Translations under genes and position numbers: made by a program
Source of the DNA: JAZOXB01 sp040096185
GTDB taxonomy: Bacteria > Bacillota > Clostridia > Oscillospirales > Oscillospiraceae
DNA length: 64,000 nucleotides
Assembly: GCF_040096185.1 (NCBI RefSeq)
Contig: NZ_JBBMFF010000244.1
Location: 82,702 to 146,701 of the forward strand
Direction of reading: 5' to 3'
Shown: piece by piece, positions 17,564-25,218 of the stretch
Position numbering within the stretch: the stretch's first letter is position 1
Layout of the letters: each line of letters starts with the position of its first letter
Notes under the pieces: generated by a model
Seen by the model: the letters and a program-made list of their open reading frames with translations, nothing else
What the model was told of the DNA's origin: nothing
The model's database searches: none

Positions 17564-17789
17564 GAAGTCTGAAAATCTGTTGCCGTTCCCTGTCATTTCC
17601 GCAGCGGCAAACGGCGACACAACCGCCATGTGCGCGATCTTGAAGCACTACGAGGGTTACATAGCGAAACTTTGTACCCGCACGCTGAAAGACGACGCGG
17701 GCAATACCTATTCCTATGTGGACGAGGAAATGCGTAACAGGCTGCAAGTGCGCCTTATTACCCGCACCCTTGCTTTTCATGTAGGATAA
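17547..17789 (+). CDS. Small HTH-domain conjugative element protein
   Basis: 80 residues, start ATG inside the sigma-like gene with GGAGGG nine bases upstream. The sequence (AAANGDTTAMCAILKHYEGYI, shown in part: GDTTAMCAILKHYEGYI) matches the helix-turn-helix proteins that accompany the sigma-like gene in Tn916-family elements. It likely acts with the sigma-like protein in regulation; no direct evidence of target. Confidence 0.8.
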   Translation: MMNTVRKSENLLPFPVISAAANGDTTAMCAILKHYEGYIAKLCTRTLKDDAGNTYSYVDEEMRNRLQVRLITRTLAFHVG

Positions 17790-17829
17790 TCTTTTAGCCC
17801 ATGCGGGGAGCGTGTCCCCTTTCCACGCT

Positions 17830-18190
17830 TCCCGTTATGGGCTATTTGTCGTTCCGCAAAAGCATATCCGCTGTTGATGTGCTTTTGCAGGCCGACAAAG
17901 CCTATTGTTCTTTGACAAAGAAAGCGGCCTTTGGTGCGCAGCATAACAGGCAAACGGGTACATTCCGTCTGTACCGAGCCAGTCGGCGGGTACGCCATGA
18001 CAGCTTTTCCCCATAGGGGAAAAGCCGAGCGAGAACTACCGCGCCGTAAAACAGGTTTAGCAGCTTGTGGGCGACGACATACAAGGCGGCACAATGATAC
18101 TCCCGCGTTGAACACCCTCAAAGTATTGCGCGGCGCACCCATAAGCATGGGCCGGGGTGAAACTCCCGTGAGGTTGCAGCTAACAACCGC
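17830..18190 (+). ncRNA. Candidate structured RNA between the HTH gene and tnpW
   Basis: About 360 bases without a credible gene but with several stems: GCAAAAGCA / TGCTTTTGC, GGTAC / GTACC, and a perfect GCTTTTCCCC / GGGGAAAAGC hairpin with a 3-base loop, then a GGGGTGAAACTCCC element before an unpaired stretch. A frame stays open through part of it (17931-18248) but its Arg/Gly-rich composition and lack of a ribosome site argue against a protein. Function unknown; a group II intron 5' part (GTGCG at 17935) was considered but no domain V was found. Confidence 0.4.
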
Positions 18191-18247
18191 CCGTTTTTGC
18201 CTTTTGACGAATATAGTTTATCCATACAGGAAAAGGAGGTTTTTCTA

Positions 18248-18421
18248 ATGGATAAAAAACAGACAATTACAACCGAACGCAAAATAGGGAAAATCACCTA
18301 TCTTGTTCAAGCGTTGCCGAGTGAAAAGGCAACCGATACAATCCATAAAAAGATTGAGAAACTCATTGTAAAGGATTTGCAGAAAAAGCCCGGAAATCCG
18401 GGATTTTTAGCGTCCGAGTAG
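18248..18421 (+). CDS. TnpW-like transposon-encoded protein
   Basis: 57 residues; TERKIGKITYLV and IHKKIEKLIVKDL match TnpW, the small protein found beside the TnpX-type serine recombinase of Tn4451-like elements. AAAAGGAGG is well placed upstream. Its role is unknown. It sits directly ahead of the recombinase remnant, as in complete elements. Confidence 0.8.
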   Translation: MDKKQTITTERKIGKITYLVQALPSEKATDTIHKKIEKLIVKDLQKKPGNPGFLASE

Positions 18422-18498
18422 TGCATTAGGCGGCGGGATATGGTATAATGATAGCAACACATTATACCTGTTTATTCGGCTGTCGGAAAGGAGGACTA

Positions 18499-18807
18499 AT
18501 GTTACAGTCGAATAAAATCACCGCCCTTTACTGCCGTTTAAGTCAAGAGGATATGCAAGCCGGAGAAAGCGGAAGCATACAGCACCAAAAAATGATACTT
18601 CAACGCTATGCGGACGAACACCATTTTTTGAACACAAAGTTTTTTGTGGACGACGGATTTTCCGGCGTGAGTTTTGAGCGCGAGGGGCTGCAAGCGATGT
18701 TGCAGGAAGTGGAAGCCGGACGAGTGGCGACGGTCATTACCAAAGATTATTGTGCGATAATAGGACTAAATCAGAAAGACCTTGAAAACCAAGGCATTCT
18801 GGCTTAG
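18499..18807 (+). pseudogene. Truncated large serine recombinase (TnpX-like), N-terminal fragment
   Basis: Start ATG with GGAAAGGAGG. Residues 1-83 are a resolvase N-terminal domain (ALYCRLSQED with catalytic Ser, VDDGFSGVSFER, GRVATVITKD). After VITKD, where family members continue LSRLGR, the sequence turns into about 20 unrelated codons and a stop. The catalytic domain is incomplete and the DNA-binding 400-residue C-terminus is missing, so the protein cannot work. The break coincides with a 10-bp inverted repeat. Element 1 may thus be unable to excise by its own enzyme. Confidence 0.85.
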
Positions 18808-18851
18808 TCCCTTCTTTTTTTGACCGAAAACAAAGGACTTTCACAATAATC
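18745..18851. repeat. 107-bp segment bounded by inverted repeat GATTATTGTG / CACAATAATC with internal terminator
   Basis: The left repeat begins exactly where the recombinase gene breaks. Inside, GGACTAA / TTAGTCC and AGAA / TTCT form a stem followed by TTCTTTTTTT, an intrinsic terminator. Either a tiny insertion (MITE-like) or the scar of the junction between the two elements. Confidence 0.55.
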
Positions 18852-18855
18852 AAGC

Positions 18856-18886
18856 AAGCCGGAGTGTGCCGCTGCACACTTCCGGC
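18856..18886 (+). other. Hairpin directly upstream of the first element 2 gene
   Basis: GCCGGAGTGTG pairs with CACACTTCCGGC around CCGCTG with one bulge; AGAAGGAGGATATA and GTG follow at once. No T run, so a leader RNA structure rather than a terminator. Confidence 0.55.
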
Positions 18887-18900
18887 AGAAGGAGGATATA

Positions 18901-19209
18901 GTGGGTGCTATCAAAGTCTTCTTGAAGGAGGTTCTGCTTCCAATCGCGCTTGCGTTCTGCCTCGCGTCATTTCTCAAGCCGATCTATATGCCTGACGGCG
19001 TATGTGACTACTTCCTTATGTGGATCTGCGTCGGCTTGCCATTCGGCATCCGGAGGATGTGCCTCTGGCTCGTTCCCAGCGGCTACGGTATCTCCGGCTC
19101 AGTCGGCATCTTCGCATTGAACTTAATCATAGGCGGTCTTATCGGAGGACTTGCCTTCTTCATCGGGCTGCTGCTCGGTGTCATTCATACCATCCGAGAA
19201 ATCATCTGA
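18901..19209 (+). CDS. Small three-helix membrane protein of the element
   Basis: 102 residues from GTG, with an ideal AGAAGGAGG site. Hydrophobic segments lie at about residues 10-27, 38-56 and 68-95, the last Gly-rich (IIGGLIGGLAFFIGLLLG). I do not recognise a characterised family. It is the first gene of element 2, followed by its own terminator, so it is a separate transcription unit. A channel-associated or immunity function cannot be told from sequence. Confidence 0.7.
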   Translation: MGAIKVFLKEVLLPIALAFCLASFLKPIYMPDGVCDYFLMWICVGLPFGIRRMCLWLVPSGYGISGSVGIFALNLIIGGLIGGLAFFIGLLLGVIHTIREII

Positions 19210-19224
19210 ACTACATCGTAAACG

Positions 19225-19277
19225 AAGAGGGTTTGTTTCTTCTCCAATTTGGAGTAAGAAGCAAACCCTCTTTTTTT
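19225..19277 (+). terminator. Rho-independent terminator
   Basis: AGAGGGTTTGTTTCTT pairs with AAGAAGCAAACCCTCT (one bulge) around CTCCAATTTGGAG; seven T follow. Confidence 0.9.
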
Positions 19278-19335
19278 GTTGCCCAAAAGCCGGAATATTT
19301 GCTGGCGATGCGGCGAAGGAAAGGAGTTTTTAAGC

Positions 19336-19584
19336 ATGAAACGCATGACAGCCGGTGATCTGCAAGCACTGGAATTGCTGATGCAGACCACACCCGGCTT
19401 TGAGCATTTTGACAGTGGCGCGGATGGCATTCTCCCTGAGTGCCGAAGCTGCCGCTTTCACCGTCCTCACTGGAAATATCAGTCCTGCGTGTTTGCGGAG
19501 TGTCCCTACTGCTGCAATCCCGTTTCTACACTCAAAAATCAAAGTGGCACATCTGATGCCGGAAAGGAAACCTGTCATGGATAA
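19336..19584 (+). CDS. Small Cys-rich putative zinc protein
   Basis: 82 residues, ATG with AAGGAG nearby. Cysteines ECRSCRFH and CVFAECPYCC suggest one zinc site. The N-terminus (MTAGDLQALELLMQ) is helical. No known function; the stop overlaps the Bro/KilA gene by 8 bases, so the two are coupled. Confidence 0.6.
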   Translation: MKRMTAGDLQALELLMQTTPGFEHFDSGADGILPECRSCRFHRPHWKYQSCVFAECPYCCNPVSTLKNQSGTSDAGKETCHG

Positions 19585-20338
19585 CAAAATCGAAGTCTTC
19601 AAGAATGAACAGTTCGGTGAGGTGAGGACGATCCTCGACGGAGAAACACTTCTGTTCTGCGGCTCAGATGTTGCAAGAGCATTGGGGTATGCCAGACCCG
19701 GCAAGGCAATTATTGACCATTGCAAGGGTGTCCTAAAACGGGACACCCTTACGAGCGGCGGTACGCAGTCCCTTTCCTACATTACGGAGGGTGATGTTTA
19801 CAGGCTAATTGTCCATAGCAAACTCCCCTCGGCGGAAAGATTTGAACACTGGCTGTTCGATGAGGTTGTTCCCATGATCCGCAAGACCGGCTGCTACATG
19901 ACGGAATCCCTGCTGGACCGCATTCAGAAGGAACCGGCGGTCATCATAGAGCTTGCGCAGACCTTGCTCAAGGAAACGAATCGCGCCAATGCCCTTGAAG
20001 CGGAGCTGGGCATCGCAAGACCGAAAGCCGATTACTTTGACGCCTTCGTCAATCCAGATGATTGCACCAACATTCGCACCACGGCGAAGGAACTGAAAAT
20101 CCCGGAGCGCAAGTTCGTCAAATTCCTGCTTAACGAAGGGTATCTGTTCCGCTCTCCCTCCGGTCAGCTTCTTCCCTACAACAAGAAGAGCAACGAAGGA
20201 CTCTTCATCGTCCGGGATTTCGTGACCTTCCGCTATACCGGCTCTCAGACCTACTTCACCCCGAAGGGCAAGAACGTCATCCGCATCCGCTACTTTGGAA
20301 TCTGCGGCGTTGAAGTATCTACGGAAATGGCAGGGTGA
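19577..20338 (+). CDS. Bro-N / KilA-C antirepressor-like protein
   Basis: 253 residues. The N-terminal 100 residues are a Bro-N domain (LFCGSDVARALGYARP, LPSAERFEHWLFDEVVP); the C-terminal part from about residue 150 (RPKADYFDAFVNPDD, RTTAKELKIPERKF) is the ANT/KilA-C domain. Such phage-type proteins bind DNA and relieve repression. Here it stands at the head of the element 2 operon, so control of transfer or replication genes is plausible. Start ATG chosen at MDNKIEVF. Confidence 0.88.
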   Translation: MDNKIEVFKNEQFGEVRTILDGETLLFCGSDVARALGYARPGKAIIDHCKGVLKRDTLTSGGTQSLSYITEGDVYRLIVHSKLPSAERFEHWLFDEVVPMIRKTGCYMTESLLDRIQKEPAVIIELAQTLLKETNRANALEAELGIARPKADYFDAFVNPDDCTNIRTTAKELKIPERKFVKFLLNEGYLFRSPSGQLLPYNKKSNEGLFIVRDFVTFRYTGSQTYFTPKGKNVIRIRYFGICGVEVSTEMAG

Positions 20339-20342
20339 TCAT

Positions 20343-21239
20343 GTGTCAGTCTATCGCGTCAATAAAACCCGTGACTTCACGGTCATGGGCAATACCCACC
20401 TGAGAGATAAGAACCTCTCCCTCAAAGCAGTCGGTCTTCTCTCAAAGATGCTGTCCTTCAACGACGGCTGGCAGTTCTCCACCCGTGGTCTTGCGGCACT
20501 CTGCAAGGAAGGTCCCGACGCCATACTTTCGGCACTCAAGGAGCTTGAGGAAAACGGCTACCTTGTCCGTCACCGTGGCAGAGATGATAAGGGCAGAATG
20601 GTCAGCACGGAGTTCGACATCTATGAGATGCCGCAAGCCGGTTTGCCACACAGGGATAATCCACACAGGGAAAATCCCGATGTGGAGAATCCCGACGTGG
20701 AGAATCCCCATAGGGAAAATCCCGCACAAAGAAATACTATCCAAGTAATTACTCAAGAAAGAAATACTCTCTCAAAGAACTATCAATCCATCAATCTTGA
20801 TGGAATGGACAGGATGGATGAGCGAAGCGAGTATGAAGAGATTATCAAAGAGAATCTTGACTACAACATTCTCTGTCAGGATCCGAAGTTCGATAAAGAC
20901 CGCTTCCGGGAGATCATGGACATCATGCTGGATGCCGTCTGCTCTACCGCTCCGACCATCCGTATCAATGGCGAGGATATGCCGCAGCAAGTGGTTAAGT
21001 CCCGCTTTCTCAAGCTGAATAGCAGCCACATAGAGTACGTTCTGGAAGCAATGAACAAGAACCCGTCAGACATCCGTAATATCCGGGCGTACCTGTTGAC
21101 CGCTCTGTATAACGCCTCTCTGACGATAGACAATTACTACTCCGCGCTCGTCAATCATGATTTCTACGGGCAGGACAGATCGGCAGGGTCAAAGAAGCCG
21201 AAGACCTACGATTATAGCCTTTGTGAAGACACTCTTTAA
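20343..21239 (+). CDS. Replication-initiator-like HTH protein (DUF6017-type C-terminus)
   Basis: 298 residues from GTG at 20343 (VSVYRVNKTRDFTVM), the usual beginning of this family. Residues 1-100 form a winged HTH like RepA-N initiators (LSLKAVGLLSKML, ALKELEENGYLVR). A linker near residues 105-125 repeats a PHREN / PDVEN pentapeptide five times. The C-terminal domain (about 165-285; IMDIMLDAVCS, IRNIRAYLLTALYN) resembles DUF6017. Members lie at the left end of Tn1549-like ICEs and likely drive their plasmid-like replication. Confidence 0.82.
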   Translation: MSVYRVNKTRDFTVMGNTHLRDKNLSLKAVGLLSKMLSFNDGWQFSTRGLAALCKEGPDAILSALKELEENGYLVRHRGRDDKGRMVSTEFDIYEMPQAGLPHRDNPHRENPDVENPDVENPHRENPAQRNTIQVITQERNTLSKNYQSINLDGMDRMDERSEYEEIIKENLDYNILCQDPKFDKDRFREIMDIMLDAVCSTAPTIRINGEDMPQQVVKSRFLKLNSSHIEYVLEAMNKNPSDIRNIRAYLLTALYNASLTIDNYYSALVNHDFYGQDRSAGSKKPKTYDYSLCEDTL

Positions 21240-21367
21240 TGAATACTATCGTGAGCAATGCTCGGAAAGGAGGACAGTGTAAATGAAAATCATCTATCGC
21301 CGGATTGTGCCGCCTTAGCTGAGGCAGCATTCCCTCAATCATTTCAAGGAAAGGAGGTATCACTGCA
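21240..21367 (+). other. Short gap with an 11-codon ORF
   Basis: GGAAAGGAGGACAGTGTAAATG is followed by 11 codons (MKIIYRRIVPP) and TAG at 21315. A good ribosome site before so short a frame suggests either a leader or the decayed start of a lost gene. Confidence 0.35.
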
Positions 21368-21859
21368 ATGCAGGATGAAGTCAACACCAAAGTTGTTGCA
21401 ATCATGATCAAGGGCGGCAAAATCTCAGCCGAGGTGCTGAAAAAGGCACTGGACAAGTTCGTGCAGGAGATTGAGAAGGCGCAGAAACAGATGCAGCAGC
21501 CAAAAACCTATCGCGGTAAGCAGTCCATCAAGCATCTGATGAGTCAGAACGCCGCCATCTCCAACATCGAGGTGACGGATGGCAACATCAAGTCCTTTGA
21601 GCGGACTGCCAGCAAATACGGTCTGGACTTTGCGCTCAAGAAGGACGTTTCCGTAGAACCGCCCAGCTACCTTGTCTTCTTCAAAGGGCGGGACGTTGAT
21701 GTGATGACCGCCGCTTTCAAGGAGTTCTCCGCCAAGACTGTCAAGCAGAAGGAACAGCCGTCCATCCGGCACAAGCTGGATCAGGAGAAAGCCCAGAGCA
21801 AGGCGCAGCACAAGGAGAAGGTCAAGGCCAAGACCAAGGATCGGGGTGTGGAGCTGTGA
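21368..21859 (+). CDS. PcfB-family (DUF3801) coupling-protein partner
   Basis: 163 residues with an N-terminal helical domain (VVAIMIKGGKISAEVLKKAL) and YLVFFKGRDVDVMTAAFKEF typical of PcfB, the partner of the VirD4 coupling ATPase in Enterococcus conjugation. It links relaxosome and coupling protein. The last 32 residues (SIRHKLDQEK to KDRGVEL) form the C-terminal tail also found on four anti-restriction proteins of the two elements. Stop overlaps the VirD4 start by 4 bases. Confidence 0.9.
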   Translation: MQDEVNTKVVAIMIKGGKISAEVLKKALDKFVQEIEKAQKQMQQPKTYRGKQSIKHLMSQNAAISNIEVTDGNIKSFERTASKYGLDFALKKDVSVEPPSYLVFFKGRDVDVMTAAFKEFSAKTVKQKEQPSIRHKLDQEKAQSKAQHKEKVKAKTKDRGVEL

Positions 21860-23625
21860 ACAAGCCCGATGTGAAGAAGCTCATTCTTCTGAACCTTCCG
21901 TATGTCTTCGCCTTCTACTTCGCGGATAAGATCGCCGCCGTGTTTCGTCTCGCCCCCGGCGCAGCGTTCATCGACAAGCTGACAAACGGCTTTGCCGTGT
22001 TCGGCTCTGCCTTTGCAAATCCGCTGCCCAGCTTTCATCCCGTCGATCTTCTCATCGGTCTGTCGGCTGGCGTACTGCTCAAGCTGGCGGTCTATGTCAA
22101 GGGCAAGAACCGCAAGAAGTTTCGGCAGGGCGAAGAATACGGATCTGCACGATGGGGTAAGCCGGAGGACATCAAGCCGTACATGGACCCGGAGTTCTCG
22201 AACAACGTCATTCTGACGCAGACGGAGTTCCTGACCATGAACAGCCGTCCAAAGCAGCCGAAATACGCCCGCAACAAGAACATCCTTGTCATCGGCGGTT
22301 CCGGCTCAGGCAAGACGCGCTTTTTTGTAAAACCAAATCTGATGCAGATGCACAGTTCATACGTTGTCACCGACCCGAAGGGTACGGTGCTGGTAGAGTG
22401 CGGCAAGATGCTCGAAAAGGGCGGCTATGTCATCAAGTCGCTGAACACCATCAATTTCCGGAAATCCATGCACTACAACCCTTTCAGCTACATCCGCAGC
22501 GAGAAGGACATCCTCAAGCTGGTCAATACGATCATCGTCAACACGAAGGGAGATGGCGATAAATCCGGCGAAGATTTTTGGGTGAAGGCGGAAAAGCTGT
22601 ACTATACAGCCCTCATCGGTTACATCTGGTACGAGGCACCCGACCACGAGAAAAACTTTACTACCCTGCTCGAAATGATCAATGCCTCGGAAGCCAGAGA
22701 GGACGATGAGACCTTCAAGAACCCAGTGGATGTCATGTTCGATGAGCTGGAAGCCCGCGACCCTGACCACTTTGCGGTCAAGCAATACCGCAAATACAAG
22801 CTGGCGGCGGGCAAAACCGCTAAGTCGATTTTAATTTCCTGCGGTGCAAGGCTTGCGCCCTTCGACATCGCAGAGCTGCGGGAGCTGATGAGCTACGATG
22901 AAATGGAGCTGGACACCATCGGAGACCGAAAGACGGCGCTGTTCGTCATCATTTCCGATACCGACGATACCTTCAATTTCGTTGTGGCAATCATGTATTC
23001 CCAGCTCTTCAACCTTCTCTGCGACAAAGCAGATGACGTTTACAACGGACGGCTTCCCGTCCATGTTCGCTGTCTGCTGGACGAGTTTGCGAACATCGGT
23101 CAAATCCCGAAGTTTGATAAGCTCATCGCAACCATCCGAAGCCGGGAAATCTCGGCGTCAATCATCTTGCAGTCCCAGTCTCAGCTCAAGACCATCTACA
23201 AGGATGCGGCGGACACCATCACGGGCAACTGTGACTGCACACTTTTCCTCGGCGGAAAAGAAAAATCGACTCTCAAGGAAATCAGCGAGGTGCTGGGCAA
23301 GGAGACAATCGACCTTTACAACACCTCAGAAACCCGTTCCAACAACAACTCCTATGGTTTGAACTATCAGAAAACCGGCAAAGAACTGATGTCTCAGGAT
23401 GAGATCGCCGTCATGGACGGAGCCAAGTGTATTTTGCAGCTTCGAGGCGTGAGACCTTTTCTCAGTAACAAATACGACATTACGAAGCATCCAAAGTACC
23501 GGCAGCTCTCCGACTACGACAAGCGGAACGCCTTTGACATCGAGAAGTACCGGCAGCACAAGCTGGTAGTCAAGCCCGATGACACATTCGACCTCTATGA
23601 TATGGGCGAGGTCGATGCAGATTAA
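21856..23625 (+). CDS. VirD4/TraG-type coupling ATPase (PcfC-like)
   Basis: 589 residues, GTG start. It brings the relaxase-DNA complex to the channel. An N-terminal membrane region covers about residues 8-80, then EEYGSARWGKPED, Walker A IGGSGSGKTRF near residue 148, Walker B-type CLLDEFANIGQIP near 402, and QSQSQLK motif. It lacks the C-terminal PcfB-like tail. Strong terminator after it, so PcfB-VirD4 end one operon. Confidence 0.95.
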   Translation: MNKPDVKKLILLNLPYVFAFYFADKIAAVFRLAPGAAFIDKLTNGFAVFGSAFANPLPSFHPVDLLIGLSAGVLLKLAVYVKGKNRKKFRQGEEYGSARWGKPEDIKPYMDPEFSNNVILTQTEFLTMNSRPKQPKYARNKNILVIGGSGSGKTRFFVKPNLMQMHSSYVVTDPKGTVLVECGKMLEKGGYVIKSLNTINFRKSMHYNPFSYIRSEKDILKLVNTIIVNTKGDGDKSGEDFWVKAEKLYYTALIGYIWYEAPDHEKNFTTLLEMINASEAREDDETFKNPVDVMFDELEARDPDHFAVKQYRKYKLAAGKTAKSILISCGARLAPFDIAELRELMSYDEMELDTIGDRKTALFVIISDTDDTFNFVVAIMYSQLFNLLCDKADDVYNGRLPVHVRCLLDEFANIGQIPKFDKLIATIRSREISASIILQSQSQLKTIYKDAADTITGNCDCTLFLGGKEKSTLKEISEVLGKETIDLYNTSETRSNNNSYGLNYQKTGKELMSQDEIAVMDGAKCILQLRGVRPFLSNKYDITKHPKYRQLSDYDKRNAFDIEKYRQHKLVVKPDDTFDLYDMGEVDAD

Positions 23626-23707
23626 AGCCCCGTCGCTGCACTGCGCAGTGGGTAAAGCCTGATGGCTCAACCCAAAGCAGAACAGCGACGGGGCTTCTTT
23701 TTTTATG
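23625..23707 (+). terminator. Terminator between VirD4 and the Maff2 genes
   Basis: AAGCCCCGTCGCTG and CAGCGACGGGGCTT enclose a 50-base loop with minor stems, then a T run. Confidence 0.85.
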
Positions 23708-23770
23708 CCCATTTTATGCCCATTTTCAAAAATACACAACCAATCTTTTTCAAATCAAGGAGGAAAATCT

Positions 23771-23986
23771 ATGGCTTTCATCAATCAGGCTGTCACGGTT
23801 CTTCAGACACTCGTTATTGCCCTCGGTGCAGGTCTCGCAGTGTGGGGTGTTGTCAACCTCATGGAAGGCTACGGCAACGACAACCCCGGCGCCAAGTCTC
23901 AGGGCATCAAGCAGCTCATGGCTGGCGGTGGTGTGGTGCTGATCGGCACGACCCTCATCCCTCTGCTCTCCGGTCTGTTCGGTTAA
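23771..23986 (+). CDS. Maff2-family small membrane protein, copy 1
   Basis: 71 residues with two hydrophobic segments (about 8-30 and 48-68) separated by a short loop EGYGNDNPGAKSQ. Position just before VirB6 and size fit a VirB2-like pilin or channel subunit. ATG with AAGGAGGAAAATCT. Its product is identical to that of the next gene. Confidence 0.88.
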   Translation: MAFINQAVTVLQTLVIALGAGLAVWGVVNLMEGYGNDNPGAKSQGIKQLMAGGGVVLIGTTLIPLLSGLFG

Positions 23987-24080
23987 TCCGGCAGCCGCGC
24001 AGAAGTAACCATCGGGGCGGGTGCTGGAAAAGGCACTCGCCCTTCACAATTCACCAACGATTTAAGGAGGAAATTCAAGT

Positions 24081-24296
24081 ATGGCATTTATCAATCAGGC
24101 AGTTACGGTTCTCCAGACGCTTGTTATCGCCCTCGGTGCGGGTCTTGCGGTGTGGGGTGTTGTCAACCTCATGGAAGGCTACGGCAACGACAACCCCGGC
24201 GCTAAGTCTCAGGGCATCAAGCAGCTCATGGCTGGCGGCGGTGTGGTGCTGATCGGCACGACCCTCATCCCCCTGCTCTCCGGTTTGTTCGGCTAA
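24081..24296 (+). CDS. Maff2-family small membrane protein, copy 2
   Basis: The protein equals copy 1 in all 71 residues, while the DNA differs at several third positions (for example GTTATTGCC versus GTTATCGCC). Identity despite synonymous changes points to strong selection on the product. The 94-base spacer has no gene. Together with the following VirB6 gene it likely builds the inner-membrane channel. Confidence 0.88.
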   Translation: MAFINQAVTVLQTLVIALGAGLAVWGVVNLMEGYGNDNPGAKSQGIKQLMAGGGVVLIGTTLIPLLSGLFG

Positions 24297-24335
24297 TCCA
24301 CGGCAAGCCCAGCTTAACCGAAGGGTGGTGAAATA

Positions 24336-25205
24336 TTGGGCAGCATTTTAGAAAAGATCGAACAAGCTCTCAAGGATATGCTGATCGGATGGATCGAGAG
24401 CAACCTGACCAATATGTTCTCCGATGTCAACGAGAAGGTAGGAACGATTGCCGCCGAAGTTGGGCAAACACCGTCCGGCTGGAACGGCGGCGTGTACCAG
24501 ATGATCCGGGGACTATCCGAAAACGTGATAGTCCCCATCGCTGGTATCATCATCACCTTCGTTTTGTGCTACGAGCTGATTTCCATGATCACCGAGAAAA
24601 ACAACCTTCACGACATGGACACTTGGATGTTCTTCAAGTGGTTTTTCAAGGCGGCTGTGGCGATCTACCTCGTGACGCATACGTTTGACATCGTGATGGC
24701 AGTATTCGACATCGGGCAGAACGTGGTTTCCGGTGCAGCCGGAGTAATCCACGGCAGCACGAGCATTGACATTGACGCGACGATTGCGCAGATGCGTACC
24801 GGCATGGAGAACATGGGCGTCGGAGAACTGCTCGGACTGTCGATAGAAACGCTCCTGATCAGCCTGTGCCTTAAAATCATGGCGATCCTCATTACGGTCA
24901 TTCTCTACGGGCGCATGATTGAGATTTACTGCACCGTGAGCATTGCGCCTATTCCCATCGCAACCATGAGCAACCGCGAATGGGGCAGCATCGGCACGAA
25001 CTATCTGAAAGGCTTGTTCGCTCTGGCATTTCAGGGCTTTCTCATCATGGTCTGCGTCGGCATCTATGCGGTGCTGATCAACGGCATGATTATTGCAGAC
25101 AACATTCACTCGGCTCTGTTCTCTGTGGCGGCGTACACGGTCATTCTGTGTTTCTCGCTGTTCAAGACCGGAAGCCTCGCAAAATCCATTTTCCATGCGC
25201 ACTAA
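24336..25205 (+). CDS. VirB6/TrbL-like transfer membrane protein
   Basis: 289 residues from TTG with GGGTGG upstream. Six or so membrane helices: about 65-85, 100-120, 175-200, 225-250 and 260-280, after an amphipathic start (LEKIEQALKDMLIGWIES). The fold and place between Maff2 and PrgI/VirB4 match the VirB6-type channel protein of Tn1549-like ICEs. The C-terminal end (SLAKSIFHAH) lies 13 bases ahead of the MT-A70 gene. Confidence 0.9.
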   Translation: MGSILEKIEQALKDMLIGWIESNLTNMFSDVNEKVGTIAAEVGQTPSGWNGGVYQMIRGLSENVIVPIAGIIITFVLCYELISMITEKNNLHDMDTWMFFKWFFKAAVAIYLVTHTFDIVMAVFDIGQNVVSGAAGVIHGSTSIDIDATIAQMRTGMENMGVGELLGLSIETLLISLCLKIMAILITVILYGRMIEIYCTVSIAPIPIATMSNREWGSIGTNYLKGLFALAFQGFLIMVCVGIYAVLINGMIIADNIHSALFSVAAYTVILCFSLFKTGSLAKSIFHAH

Positions 25206-25218
25206 GGAGGTCGGCAGC

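Noticed and set aside
17935..18190. Group II intron remnant
   Set aside because: GTGCG start-like bases, but no domain V/VI motif and no reverse transcriptase.
17931..18248. 105-codon frame over the structured region
   Set aside because: No ribosome site, Arg/Gly-rich, crosses perfect hairpins; treated as RNA candidate instead.
20295..20342. Earlier start of the initiator-like gene inside the Bro/KilA gene
   Set aside because: Homologous proteins begin at the VSVYRV segment; GTG at 20343 fits, and the extra 16 residues are not family-like.
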